Origin: Chrysochromulina tobinii
Taxonomy: Eukaryota; Haptophyta; Prymnesiales; Chrysochromulinaceae
Assembly (NCBI GenBank): GCA_001275005.1
Contig: JWZX01003318.1
Coordinates: forward strand, 1 to 64,000
Direction: 5' to 3'
Length of the DNA: 64,000 nucleotides
In this document: piece by piece, positions 11,101 through 20,300 of the stretch
How the letters are laid out: every line of letters starts with the position of its first letter
Position numbering within the stretch: position 1 is the stretch's first letter
Program-made: the position numbers and the translations under genes
The notes under the pieces: generated by a model
Database searches by the model: none
Told to the model about the DNA's origin: nothing
What the model saw: only the letters and a program-made list of their open reading frames with translations

Positions 11101-13164
11101 GCGCGCGCTCGGCCGCGTTCGCATTGGCTGGGTAGCATCCGAGGAGCGGCTGCATGATATCCTCGAGCACGCCGAGCGACGAGCATGCGTACTCCACGAC
11201 GTTCGGCCGCTCGCTCGGGGGTCGCGCATGCAGTGCGGCGCGCAGGTGGCGGCGCAGAGCGAGCTGCCCATACAGCTCGGCCTCGCAGACGACCGTCGGC
11301 GTCGTGCCGGGCGCGCCGGCCGTGCCAAGCGGCGGCAGCGCGTAGCAGAGCTCCGTCCGAGCTCGATCCGAGCTCTGACGAGATCCGACGAGCTCTGACG
11401 AGATCCGAGCTCGATCCGAGATGAGTCCAGTCTGAGGTTCGGCTCGTGACGTCGAGTATCGTCCGGGTACCGACAGGATCAGATGCGTGCCCAAAGGCGG
11501 ACAGAGCTCATAGTTCGCCAGCGTGTCCTCCCACAGCTTCCACAGCGCGGGCGACACACGCTCGAGCAGTGCACGCACAAAGCGGCGCAGGTCGGCCCCA
11601 AAGTCGGCGGTCGCCGTACGGCGCGCCTCAAGAAGAGCCTGCTGCCACTCGCGTCGCTCACAGCCTCCGCCCAAGTCGACACCATAGTCGTGAATGCACT
11701 CTCTTTTGAGGTCCTTGACAGACAGGCTCGCCAGCGCCTCTTCGGCGTCTTCGCAGCGCACGAAGTCGCACGCCCACACCTGGTTGTTGATCTTGGCGTC
11801 ATACCGGCCGAGGTTGGCCGACGAAATGATGAGCCGCAGGAAGCCTGCACCCAAGCCTGCACCCAAGCCTGCACCCGTGGGCACCGGCCCGCCGCGATCG
11901 AACTCGAGCAACCACAACTTTGGGTGCATCGTGCCGTGGTGCACGCGCGTCCGGTCGGCGGCGGCCGTGTCGGGGCCAAAGAAGGGCGGGAGCACCACAG
12001 AGAAGTGGACGCCCACCGACGCATTCGCGGGCGTGTAGGTACTCTCATCAAGCCCGGGAGGCGTGCGGTGGTGGTCGTAGTTATCGACGACCACCACGCC
12101 ACGTGGCCGGCTCGCTGCGGGTGAGCCACGTACGAGCTCGGACAGGAAGAAGTAGTCGGTACCTGTGGGGCAGAGGCACAGGCGCCGTGATGAGCACGTG
12201 CATGCAAGGCGGGGTCCATGGTAGGTTCGAGGACAGGAAGAAGCGGACCATACGAGGTGAACAGCGCCGAGACGAGCGCCTCGCGCCGCCACAGCAGCTC
12301 GCCGCGACTCACCTCAGGCATGCACTCGGCCCGGGCGAATGCTTCAGAAGCCGCAGAGGCTGCGGCGCCGCCGACGGCCATCTCAAGCTCGGCGTCGAAG
12401 CGATTCTCGGCGGCCGCGGCCACTCCGCACGCAGTGACCATGGCGGCCGATCCCCTCTCCGTCGGCCTCATCAGTCGATTCAGGTAAATGGCGCGCCCGT
12501 CGAAGTGCGTGTACGGCAGCTCGACGTCGAGGTCGGCCGACTCCCGGGTATCCACATCCTCGCGCTCGCCATGCTCGCCGTCGGCCTGTGCCTCCGGTGG
12601 TGCCGCGATCGTCCTCGAGTCATCGAGGAGAGGTTGCGGCGGCGGCAGAGCAAGCAAGGCAGGCACGGGTTCTGGCGTCACGGAGACGTCCTTTGGCGAC
12701 GACCGAGCATGGCACATTGCAGGGGCTAGCAGCGACGTGGCATCCATCGGGTCGGCCGGTGGCGCCCACGGGCCATCCGTTCTAGCAGCAGACGGCGGCT
12801 CCACCTTTTGGCGCTTGCTTGTTTCCTCATCAATGTCGTCCTGCACTAAACTCACTCGCATCATGTAATCCTGCGCCTGAACACCCATGAACACTCGCGC
12901 GCCAGGTAGTAGCAACGCCGTCTGCGTCTTATTCACTGTGCTCAAGCTGCTATCTGGATTCTCTACGCGCACCGGATTTATGCCCAGGCACTCCAAGCGC
13001 ACATCTCCAGTTGCCTCAACGTGAAGCCGGAGATGCTGGCGAGAGATAGTTGGAGGTTGCTGCTTGAAATCTAATCGGCCAATGATCACTTCATCTTTCA
13101 ACTCGGCGATCACCGACCAGCACGGGGCGGTGAGCTGTCTGACCTCGACCGCGTACACAACCAT
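8101..13164 (-). CDS. FHA - tyrosyl-DNA phosphodiesterase - HAD phosphatase-like fusion (DNA end processing)
   Basis: The ATG at 13164 opens an FHA domain like those of PNKP/aprataxin (IGRLDF..ISRQHLRLHVE), then a linker, then TDP1. The first HxK is MHPKLWLL (about 11925), followed by IISSANLG. The second is HHVKM (about 10840), with GSHNLSGAAWG behind it. Known TDP1 releases 3'-phosphotyrosyl and other 3' adducts, leaving 3'-phosphate. The C-terminal part (about 9250-8110) resembles the PNKP 3'-phosphatase: FVTNFGHLTSK, WCKPHPDM and MIGYDFIDQ. Motif I, normally DxDGT, reads IEPEGVL, so both aspartates are Glu. A very short intron (12163-12197, GT..CCACAG, 35 nt) best joins exon 1 to the TDP1 frame. 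A second +1 shift of unclear cause lies near 10880-10900. From memory, plant TDP1-beta proteins also have an FHA domain. An 18-bp unit encoding GVNAIG is repeated three times (about 8728-8783). Confidence 0.75.
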
Positions 13165-13265
13165 CGTGAAATGCGACGGTGTTGAGGCGCGGGATTGGCG
13201 CCGTTGTGGGCGCTTCCCAGTTTTTCGACACCGAAATGGGCGCCTACGATACGAATCCCTATCGT

Positions 13266-13910
13266 CTAATGCCTGTTCCGTTCCTCGAGTTTGTCCGCGA
13301 GCGACACCGCTGTCACAAGAAGGTTTCTCACGTCATCCGCCGTCGCAAAGCTCCTGCCGCCGGGGGTGAGCTGCATCAATCGCGCCTCCAGCGCCTCGAC
13401 GCGCCTCGTGGCCTCCCTAACGTCGTCGCCGAGGGTGCGTGCACCATCACGCACAGCTCGTAGCTCGCGCAACGTCGCAGCCGACGTGCTGAACTCCGAC
13501 GATCGCAGCGCAATCAGATAGAGCACACGCGTGCACAGCGCCTCGACGCCCGACATCTTCTTGGTGATGGCGCGCTGCTCCTCGCAGATGGGCAGCGCCG
13601 CATGCCGCGAAAGCGCAGCGAACTCGCGGCAGAGCAAACTCACGTTGCGCGCATTCAGCTCGGGTAAAACTGAGGACGAGGCCGAGCCAAAGAGGCTACT
13701 CATGGCACTCGGTGTTGCGGAGGAAGGGGCTGAACCAAACAGGCTACTCACGGCTGTCTGCGGCCTCAGCAACGGCGCCACCTGTGGGAGCCGCCTCAGC
13801 GCAGCTAGGTCCGGATCGACTGTCGCAGTCGACACGCGGTGCGAGACGGTCGTGATCCCAGGATCGGCGGCCATTGCTGCTGCTCGGGCGCTGCTTGTCG
13901 ATTGTCCCAT
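13266..13910 (-). CDS. BORCS5-like (BORC complex) protein
   Basis: This is a single 214-residue frame starting MGQSTSS, a good N-myristoylation signal (Gly2, Ser6). BORCS5 (myrlysin) starts similarly and anchors BORC to lysosomes so that Arl8 and kinesin can be recruited. After a Ser/Ala-rich linker, DPDLAALRRLPQVAPLL matches the conserved BORCS5 segment. It is followed by helical heptads (LLCREFAALSRHA, LRELRAVRDGARTL). Length is close to the animal protein of about 196 residues. The gene ends 101 bp before the TDP1-like ATG on the same strand. The family call rests on remembered similarity over the DPD/LP..PLL block and the overall helical order. Confidence 0.6.
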   Translation of the reverse strand: MGQSTSSARAAAMAADPGITTVSHRVSTATVDPDLAALRRLPQVAPLLRPQTAVSSLFGSAPSSATPSAMSSLFGSASSSVLPELNARNVSLLCREFAALSRHAALPICEEQRAITKKMSGVEALCTRVLYLIALRSSEFSTSAATLRELRAVRDGARTLGDDVREATRRVEALEARLMQLTPGGRSFATADDVRNLLVTAVSLADKLEERNRH

Positions 13911-14424
13911 CGTTGGCCCTCGACCAGCCTACGCTACGTTCACGAGAGAGTCCAGACGGAAAAATCTGCTCCGCTGGTGCGCACTGCGGCAGCGCGACTT
14001 GGACTGCATCCTTCCGGCGAGAAAAGTCTGAACTTACCGTGAATGTGGACTGTGAATGGGCTTGGCTAATGACCAACTTCTTGGAGCGCTGAATTCCATT
14101 GTTTGGAAACAAACACAACACACAGCGCGCGCGCTCGACCCTTCGGTCTCGCTGTTCCTTTGCTATTCGCATGTCGCGGTGTGCCTGCTGCTGTGCATGC
14201 TCCTGTGCCGGTTGCTGCCGTGACCGCTCTGCTTGGTGCTGCTCCTGCGCTGCTCCTGCGCTTGCATCGCCGCATCGTGCTGCCATCGCGCGTAGCTTAG
14301 CCTGATGTTGCTGTTGCTGTTGCTGTTGCTGCCTCACTCTGCGCTCCGCCCTCCATGTTGCTTCTGTGCCTAGCTTTCTGGCAACTAGCTTTCTGATGGA
14401 GCTCCATCCCCCCCCTGACGCTGA
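13911..14424. other. Intergenic region with a CAA/CAG run
   Basis: No credible gene is seen between the erlin stop and the BORCS5-like start. A run of tgttgc units at about 14304-14330 would read as polyglutamine on the minus strand, but the frame around it is not protein-like. Confidence 0.4.
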
Positions 14425-15393
14425 TCAAGTCGGAACCTTTCCGGTGGGAAGCAGCGTCGCCGCTGTTCCATCGGCATACACGCTCGGCAGCCGGTCTCCC
14501 CAGAAGATCTTGGTGTTGTTGCTGAGAGCTCGCACAGCCTCGAGCTGGAGGTAGTTAGGCGTGAGGAGGAGGCTGTTGGCCTCAGCTTCACGCTTCAGGC
14601 GGTAAAAGTATGCATCCGCCTCTGCCTTGGAATTGTTGGCAAGCATTTGATTGGAGATCTCGGCGATGGCCTGCTCGCTCTGCTTCTGCTTGAGTTTCAG
14701 CTCCAGCGCAACGGCCTCGACCGCAGCGAGCTTCTCTGCTTCGACAAGCGCTCGCATCTTTTCGGTCTCGGCTTCACGCTTCACGACCGTGTGCTTCTCC
14801 TCGACCACCTTGAGCCGAGTGCGCTCGGCTTCGACCGCCTCGTAGTTGCTCTGGATGGACTTGGGGATCGTTGGTTTCGTCACTCGAATTGCGATGATCC
14901 TAAGACCAGGAACCCACCTGTCGATGTCGCGCTGCAATGCGGCCTGAAGCGTCTCGTCCAGGCTGGAAAACTTGGTGATGTACATCTCTTCCAGCGTGCT
15001 GCTGCTGCAAATCTGGTTGACCTCGTGGTGAATCTTATCGAAGATCCAAGTCTTGTCATACTCTGAAGTGAAGTTCCTCACAGTTTGGAGCACCGCACTG
15101 TAGTCAAGCTGATTCACGACTTCAATGCGCTCAAAGTAGATCAGCGTTCCTCCTTGAGTGCCGCACGGGATGTTTTCGACTCGGTCAGTTTGCACTGTTG
15201 TCTGCACGTACTCGACTCTGGTCACGAGCGGCGTGGATAGGACCAGCCCTGGACCGGCGGTCCGGTCTTGCAATGCGCCACCGCGATAGAAAACCGCCAC
15301 GTGTCCCTCGGGAACGAAGTGAATTGACCCGCTCGAGAGGCTCCATCCTCCGATGGCAGCTGCAAGACTGACGAAAATGGACCATGGGTCCAT
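14425..15393 (-). CDS. Erlin (SPFH/prohibitin-domain ER lipid-raft protein)
   Basis: The frame extends upstream only to a GTG, so the ATG at 15393 (MDPWSIFVSLAAAIGGW) is chosen. It gives 322 residues, close to human ERLIN1/2, and an N-terminal membrane anchor. The SPFH body is almost textbook: HFVPEGHVAVFYRGGAL, TDRVENIPCGTQGG, IYFERIEVVNQL and DKTWIFDKIHHEVNQICS. It ends with the erlin helical region (AEADAYFYRLKREAEAN). Erlins form a large ER-membrane ring that recruits RNF170 and drives ERAD of activated IP3 receptors. It is divergent from the glycosyltransferase gene, with 260 bp between the ATGs. No introns are needed. Confidence 0.93.
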   Translation of the reverse strand: MDPWSIFVSLAAAIGGWSLSSGSIHFVPEGHVAVFYRGGALQDRTAGPGLVLSTPLVTRVEYVQTTVQTDRVENIPCGTQGGTLIYFERIEVVNQLDYSAVLQTVRNFTSEYDKTWIFDKIHHEVNQICSSSTLEEMYITKFSSLDETLQAALQRDIDRWVPGLRIIAIRVTKPTIPKSIQSNYEAVEAERTRLKVVEEKHTVVKREAETEKMRALVEAEKLAAVEAVALELKLKQKQSEQAIAEISNQMLANNSKAEADAYFYRLKREAEANSLLLTPNYLQLEAVRALSNNTKIFWGDRLPSVYADGTAATLLPTGKVPT

Positions 15394-15653
15394 ATGACTC
15401 TCGGTGGCGGTGGCGGCGGCGGTCTGTGCGGTGGCGTCCGCTTGGATAAACGATAAAGCGAGCTGCACGCCCTCCCCGCTTGCTTTTTTCACCCGTTAAA
15501 ATACCGTTAACATGTGAAACATTGCGAGCGCGCGCATGGTCTCTGGGGTCGTGTAAGGTGTGTGTATTCTGATCGGGCAGTACATGGAATCCCTAATATG
15601 ACAGTGCCGTAGCACCGGTTGTCGCATACTCTGTCGAGTAACGTTCACACAAG

Positions 15654-17078
15654 ATGGAGCCGGGACACACAGTAGGCCGGTATTCCTCCCTTGACTCGGC
15701 TGCACGTGGCATTTCCGGTCCTCGGCGCGTCGTTCTGATACCCGGTACTCCAAACTTGCCACATCAAGTCATGGCGGACCTGGCCATTCGAGAGGGGTCA
15801 TGTACACCAACGGGTGGCTTTACGCTCATCCATCGACCAAGCTGGCTGACGCGTGCCCCAGGCGCTGCCGTGACGATGGCATCCGATTTGGTGAAGGCCG
15901 TCACGTGGGGTCCACGTATGGGTGATTTCCAGCCGATTCGGTGCTCAGAGGCCATAAAACGGCAGCCGTTTGATAAGCCGTGGCCTGCGTGGCGGCACGT
16001 GCGCCGCACATACCCCTCGCTCACACCTCCCGCACCGGCGCCGATGCCGGTGCACGCGCAGGTGCTCTTCGTGGGATGTGCGCGCAATTTGGGCGCGTAT
16101 GCACTGACGAGCCGGTTTTTTGTGGGGCAGCTCGGTGAGCAGTTCTCGGACCATCGCGTGCTCCTGTGGGAGGACTCGTCCTCTGACGGCACACGTGCAA
16201 CGCTGCGCGGCTGGGCAGCAAGTGACGCGCGCATGCGCCTTCTGACCGGCGACCCGCCGGCGCTCAGCTGGCGACTGCGCATCCACCGCACGGCGCGCCT
16301 CGCCTTCTGCCGCGACGTGCTCCTGACCGAAGCGCTCAAGGCGATGCCACCTCAACATGGGCAGCGTGCGATGACCGAGGCGCGACCGGCGGCGCCAGCG
16401 ACGTTGGCAGCGATGGCAGCGCTGCCATCGCAGCTGATCATCTCGCTCGATCTCGACTGCCCGCCCACACTCGCGCCGAGTGCACTTGCCGCCGCCGTCC
16501 ATCGCATGGCGACGGCGCACCTGAAGAGACGCGCCGCGCACCACCCTCGCACCGCACGCACAGCGCGCAGAGCAGAACGGACCATAGGCCCTTCGCCGCC
16601 GCCGCCGCCCCCCCCCTCGATGGCACCGCCCACGCGCTTCCACGTAATCACAGGCAATTCGCTCCCAATGTACTATGACCGGTGGGCTTTGCGCAGCCGT
16701 GCACTAGCCATCGATTACGACTGCCTTCAGAACCGAACCGAGGTGGCCCGCCGGGGCCGCTGCGTGGAATATGACATCAACGTAAACCCACGTGCGCCGG
16801 TGCTCGCCGTAGACTCGGCCTTTGGGGGCGTCGCCATCTTCTCCGCCGCCGCGCCGCGCCGAGCGGGTTGCCGGTACGAGGCACGCCCCGACTTGCGTAC
16901 ATGCGAGCACGTCGGCTTCAACTTGTGCCTGCGACGGCGCGGGCTGCGGCTGGGTCTCGACCCTTCGCTCGTGGTCGGCTGTGGGAAGGAGCACTACCAT
17001 CCCGAGACACCGAGCACCAAAGTCGTTCGCGTCTTCGAAAATGGCAGCATTCGCTATGAAGGCGATCTTCATATCTAG
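15654..17078 (+). CDS. Glycosyltransferase, CAP59/GT69-like
   Basis: One uninterrupted 474-residue frame from ATG. The core VLFVGCARNLG, then WEDSSSDGTRATLRGW, then RLRIHRTARLAFCRDVLL, then IISLDLDCP, follows the order seen in CAP59/CMT1 alpha-1,3-mannosyltransferases: Rossmann start, E..S.DGT, R..LA..RN and a DxD-type motif. C-terminal cysteines (CRYE, CEHVGFNLCLRRRG) and GKEHYHPET suggest a Golgi lumenal fold. A Pro/His-rich insertion at about 16520-16620 is low complexity. No clear transmembrane anchor is visible at the N-terminus, so the true start or an upstream exon may differ. Donor sugar is not predictable. Confidence 0.55.
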   Translation: MEPGHTVGRYSSLDSAARGISGPRRVVLIPGTPNLPHQVMADLAIREGSCTPTGGFTLIHRPSWLTRAPGAAVTMASDLVKAVTWGPRMGDFQPIRCSEAIKRQPFDKPWPAWRHVRRTYPSLTPPAPAPMPVHAQVLFVGCARNLGAYALTSRFFVGQLGEQFSDHRVLLWEDSSSDGTRATLRGWAASDARMRLLTGDPPALSWRLRIHRTARLAFCRDVLLTEALKAMPPQHGQRAMTEARPAAPATLAAMAALPSQLIISLDLDCPPTLAPSALAAAVHRMATAHLKRRAAHHPRTARTARRAERTIGPSPPPPPPPSMAPPTRFHVITGNSLPMYYDRWALRSRALAIDYDCLQNRTEVARRGRCVEYDINVNPRAPVLAVDSAFGGVAIFSAAAPRRAGCRYEARPDLRTCEHVGFNLCLRRRGLRLGLDPSLVVGCGKEHYHPETPSTKVVRVFENGSIRYEGDLHI

Positions 17079-17320
17079 ATGAGGATTTGAAACGACCTAG
17101 TAAAGCCGTGGTAATTGATACTGCCCCAAACCTACGATACACACATTCAGCCGTGTACTGAACTGACGGGAACAAACCGAAGTAGGTGGGGCCAAAAGGC
17201 TAGGCCCGTGCGTGACGTGAGCGGCCGCCGCTGTTTTCGACTTTGTACCAGCACAAAATGGCCCCCGACCACCTTCTGTCCTTCCTAGGCCGCCGCCGCG
17301 CTGAAGCCCGCCTCTTGCCT

Positions 17321-20300
17321 TCACGCTTTCGCGCCCGCCTTCTTGAGCTCCTTTGCATACTTCACCTCAGCCTCCTCCAAGATATTCACAAGTTCAGAAT
17401 ACCCTTTCTTTTGCGCGAGCTGCTTAGGCGTGTTGCCGTGCTTGTCCTTGATCACGGGCACCGCACCCTTCTCGAGAAGCATCAAGAGCATCTCCTTATG
17501 CCCCTTCTGGGCCGTCCAGTGCAACGGCACGTAGCCAGAGAGCGCCTTGTCGAGCGTGGACTCTTGCTCATTCACAGAGTACCCATGCTCGATGAGCAAC
17601 TCGGCGACCATCATTTGGTTCTCTTTGGATGCCCAGATGAGCGGCTTCCATGAGTCGCCTGTCTGGTGCGTACCCGAGCGCCGGTTGAGCTGTGAAGACG
17701 CCTTGCCCTTGGCAGCCGAGCCCATGGAGGCCGAGACACCCTCCGCCCAAGCCGACGCCTGGAGCTCCGCGCACATGAGACGCAGGTCGACCCTGTTCAT
17801 GATGCGGGGAATTTCAAGACGGGAGTTGGCGGGCGTGATGCCGTTCAACGAGTGCGCGACCGAGAGGGAAGTCGAGACGTGATAGTGCGACATGCGCTCT
17901 TCGAGAGCCGCGATGCCCTCCTCGGCGAGCGTCTCGTTGCCGCGAAGGTCCAGCGCCGTCAGCTTGGGCACATTCTTCAGGAGGTTGGCGAGGGCAACCC
18001 CTTCCTGCGGCTGCAACTCGACGTCGCGCAGGTCGATCGAGAGATCGACGTGTTTCTCGGCCTGATGACGCGCCATCACCCAGCCGCACACGAGCATGAC
18101 GCGAGCGGGTGAGCGCACGTCCCATGACTTAAGATTGAGTTCCGTCGTCTTCATCGCCTGGTCGAGCCGCTTGATCTCCTTGACGAGGATTCGCTGCAGG
18201 TACAGCGTCTCCTGCATGACCTTGGCGAAGTTATCATCATTGTTGAACCACTCAGGCGAGAAGGAGTACGCGCCATAATCGAGCGCCTTGCGCAGGATGT
18301 TGAGTGCGACCTTAATCAGGCTTTCGGGCAGTGCATCTCGCAAGTCGAGCTCGATGCCGTTCGCCATGTCCCTGAGCATCTTCTTGCGGCGGGAGAGCAC
18401 TTGCTCGAGTGTGAGCGCCGACATGTTCAGCGAGAAGCGCGACATGATCACGAGCATGTTGCCCTCGACGTCCGACTGTAGCGCCTCGACGCCCGTGAGC
18501 GGCGGGAGAAGCACCTCCTTTTCGTGCGGGTACTGCGACAGCCACGTCAAGTCGGCACCGCGATCGACCATTCCCATGCGCATCTCGAAGATCGTCATGG
18601 CGTCGCCCGGCTTGGCGCCGGCTGAAGCATACAGGATCGCCTGCTCCTTGTCGGTGGTCGTCGAGCTGAAACCGTACTCAATGCCGCCTCGAACGCCGAG
18701 TTCGTTAGGCACCTGATGAGGGACGCACTCAGAGGCGCACTCAGAGACGCACTCACAATGGCGCACTCACAGAGGCGTCATCAGAGAGGTCCTCCGCGGC
18801 GCACCCAAAACTCCTTTGGCAGCAGGGCTCCCTGCACGCCGCGCCACACGTTGCACGCCTTCGTGAGCTTGGACAGCTTAAGTACACACGAGTTGATTGC
18901 GTGGATGGTAGTGCAGTAGTCATTGCCAATGCAAAGTTCTTTGGCCACCCCAACCAAATAAGGTACGCGCGACTTGGCGCGAAGCACGGCGTTATACTTG
19001 GCGTACATAGGCCCCGTGTATAGTCGACCGCCAACGACCTCTTCCACGATCAACTCGGAGTGGCCGTCCTTGCGCAGGCGCACATTGCCTTCCTCCTCCA
19101 TCTTCTGCTTGAGCGCGTCGAGCGTCATGGGCTTGCGGCACCACTCAGGGTTGGACTCACCTGCAATCACATCGAGTCACATCGAGTCACATGCAAGCAC
19201 TTGCACGCCCACGCGAGCAGACGCACTCCGGCTTCAGGGATTGACTCATAAGGGATAGGGCTTCGGGGATCGGCTCACGAAGCCCGTCACGCTCCGGGTA
19301 GACCCTCGCGCCCATATTGAACTCGGCCACACGAGGATTGACGATGAACTCCCATTCGGTAGCCGCGACGGCAAGCATGCCGTTGGGGGTCTTGAACTCC
19401 ACGTACGAGTCTGGATACTTGCAGTGGTCATTCTCCATCGCCTTGAGAAGCGTGGCGAGAGCTTCGTCGCCTCCGTTCTCATCCTTAGCCATCTGGGGAG
19501 GTGTGAAGAGCGACTCGTGCATGAGTAGCAATCGACGGCAATCAAGAGGCCATCAAGAGGCCATCAAGAGGCCTTCAAGAGGCCATCAAGAGGCCTTCAA
19601 GTGGCCACATGAGGCCATTAGGCCATCAGGATCCATCAAGAGCAATCACCTGGGGAGATCCGATGAGCGACTCGAGGCCGCCGTAGAAGAGGCTGAGCGA
19701 GCCATAACTCATCTGGAGCTTGCCCGTCGCCTGGAACTTGTCGTTGAGCTGGGCCGAGCCAGAGATCTTCTGCTTCTTGAGCTCATGTAGCCCTTGAATG
19801 AGGCAGTCGGCTAGCCCGCTGAGCTGCGCGGCCTCAAGCTTCGAGCGCACGTCGTCTTCGGACATTGCGCGCACAAAGTCGAAGGCGGGCTTGATAGTGG
19901 CCGAAGGGATGCAGAGCGCACGCGTGATCACCTGGGCCAAGCAGCGACGAGCAGTGGCTTTGAGAGAGGCCATCCGAGGCAATGTGAGAGGCAGCCAGTG
20001 GCGATGAGGGAGGCAGCCCGTGGCAATGTGAGAGTGGCGATGAGGGAGGCAATCGCTGGCGATGATGGAGGCAGCCCGTGGCGATGAAGGAGGCCATCAC
20101 TGAGGACATCAGAGAGGCCATCAGGGGCACTCAGCGCACCTTGGACACTCCGAGAGAGTTGAGCCACTTGGATGCCGCCCAAACGCCCTCCGATGCCTCT
20201 GTCTCCTCATCGTACCTGATGAGGGCGGCAATCAAGTGGTCGTCGGCGGTCATCAGTGGCGAAGTGGCAATCATCGGGCAATCAAGGGCAGAGTCCGCCG

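Noticed and set aside
13744-14337. Polyglutamine-containing minus ORF upstream of the BORCS5-like gene
   Set aside because: Its C-terminal part is an out-of-frame reading of the BORCS5-like gene and the rest is low complexity.
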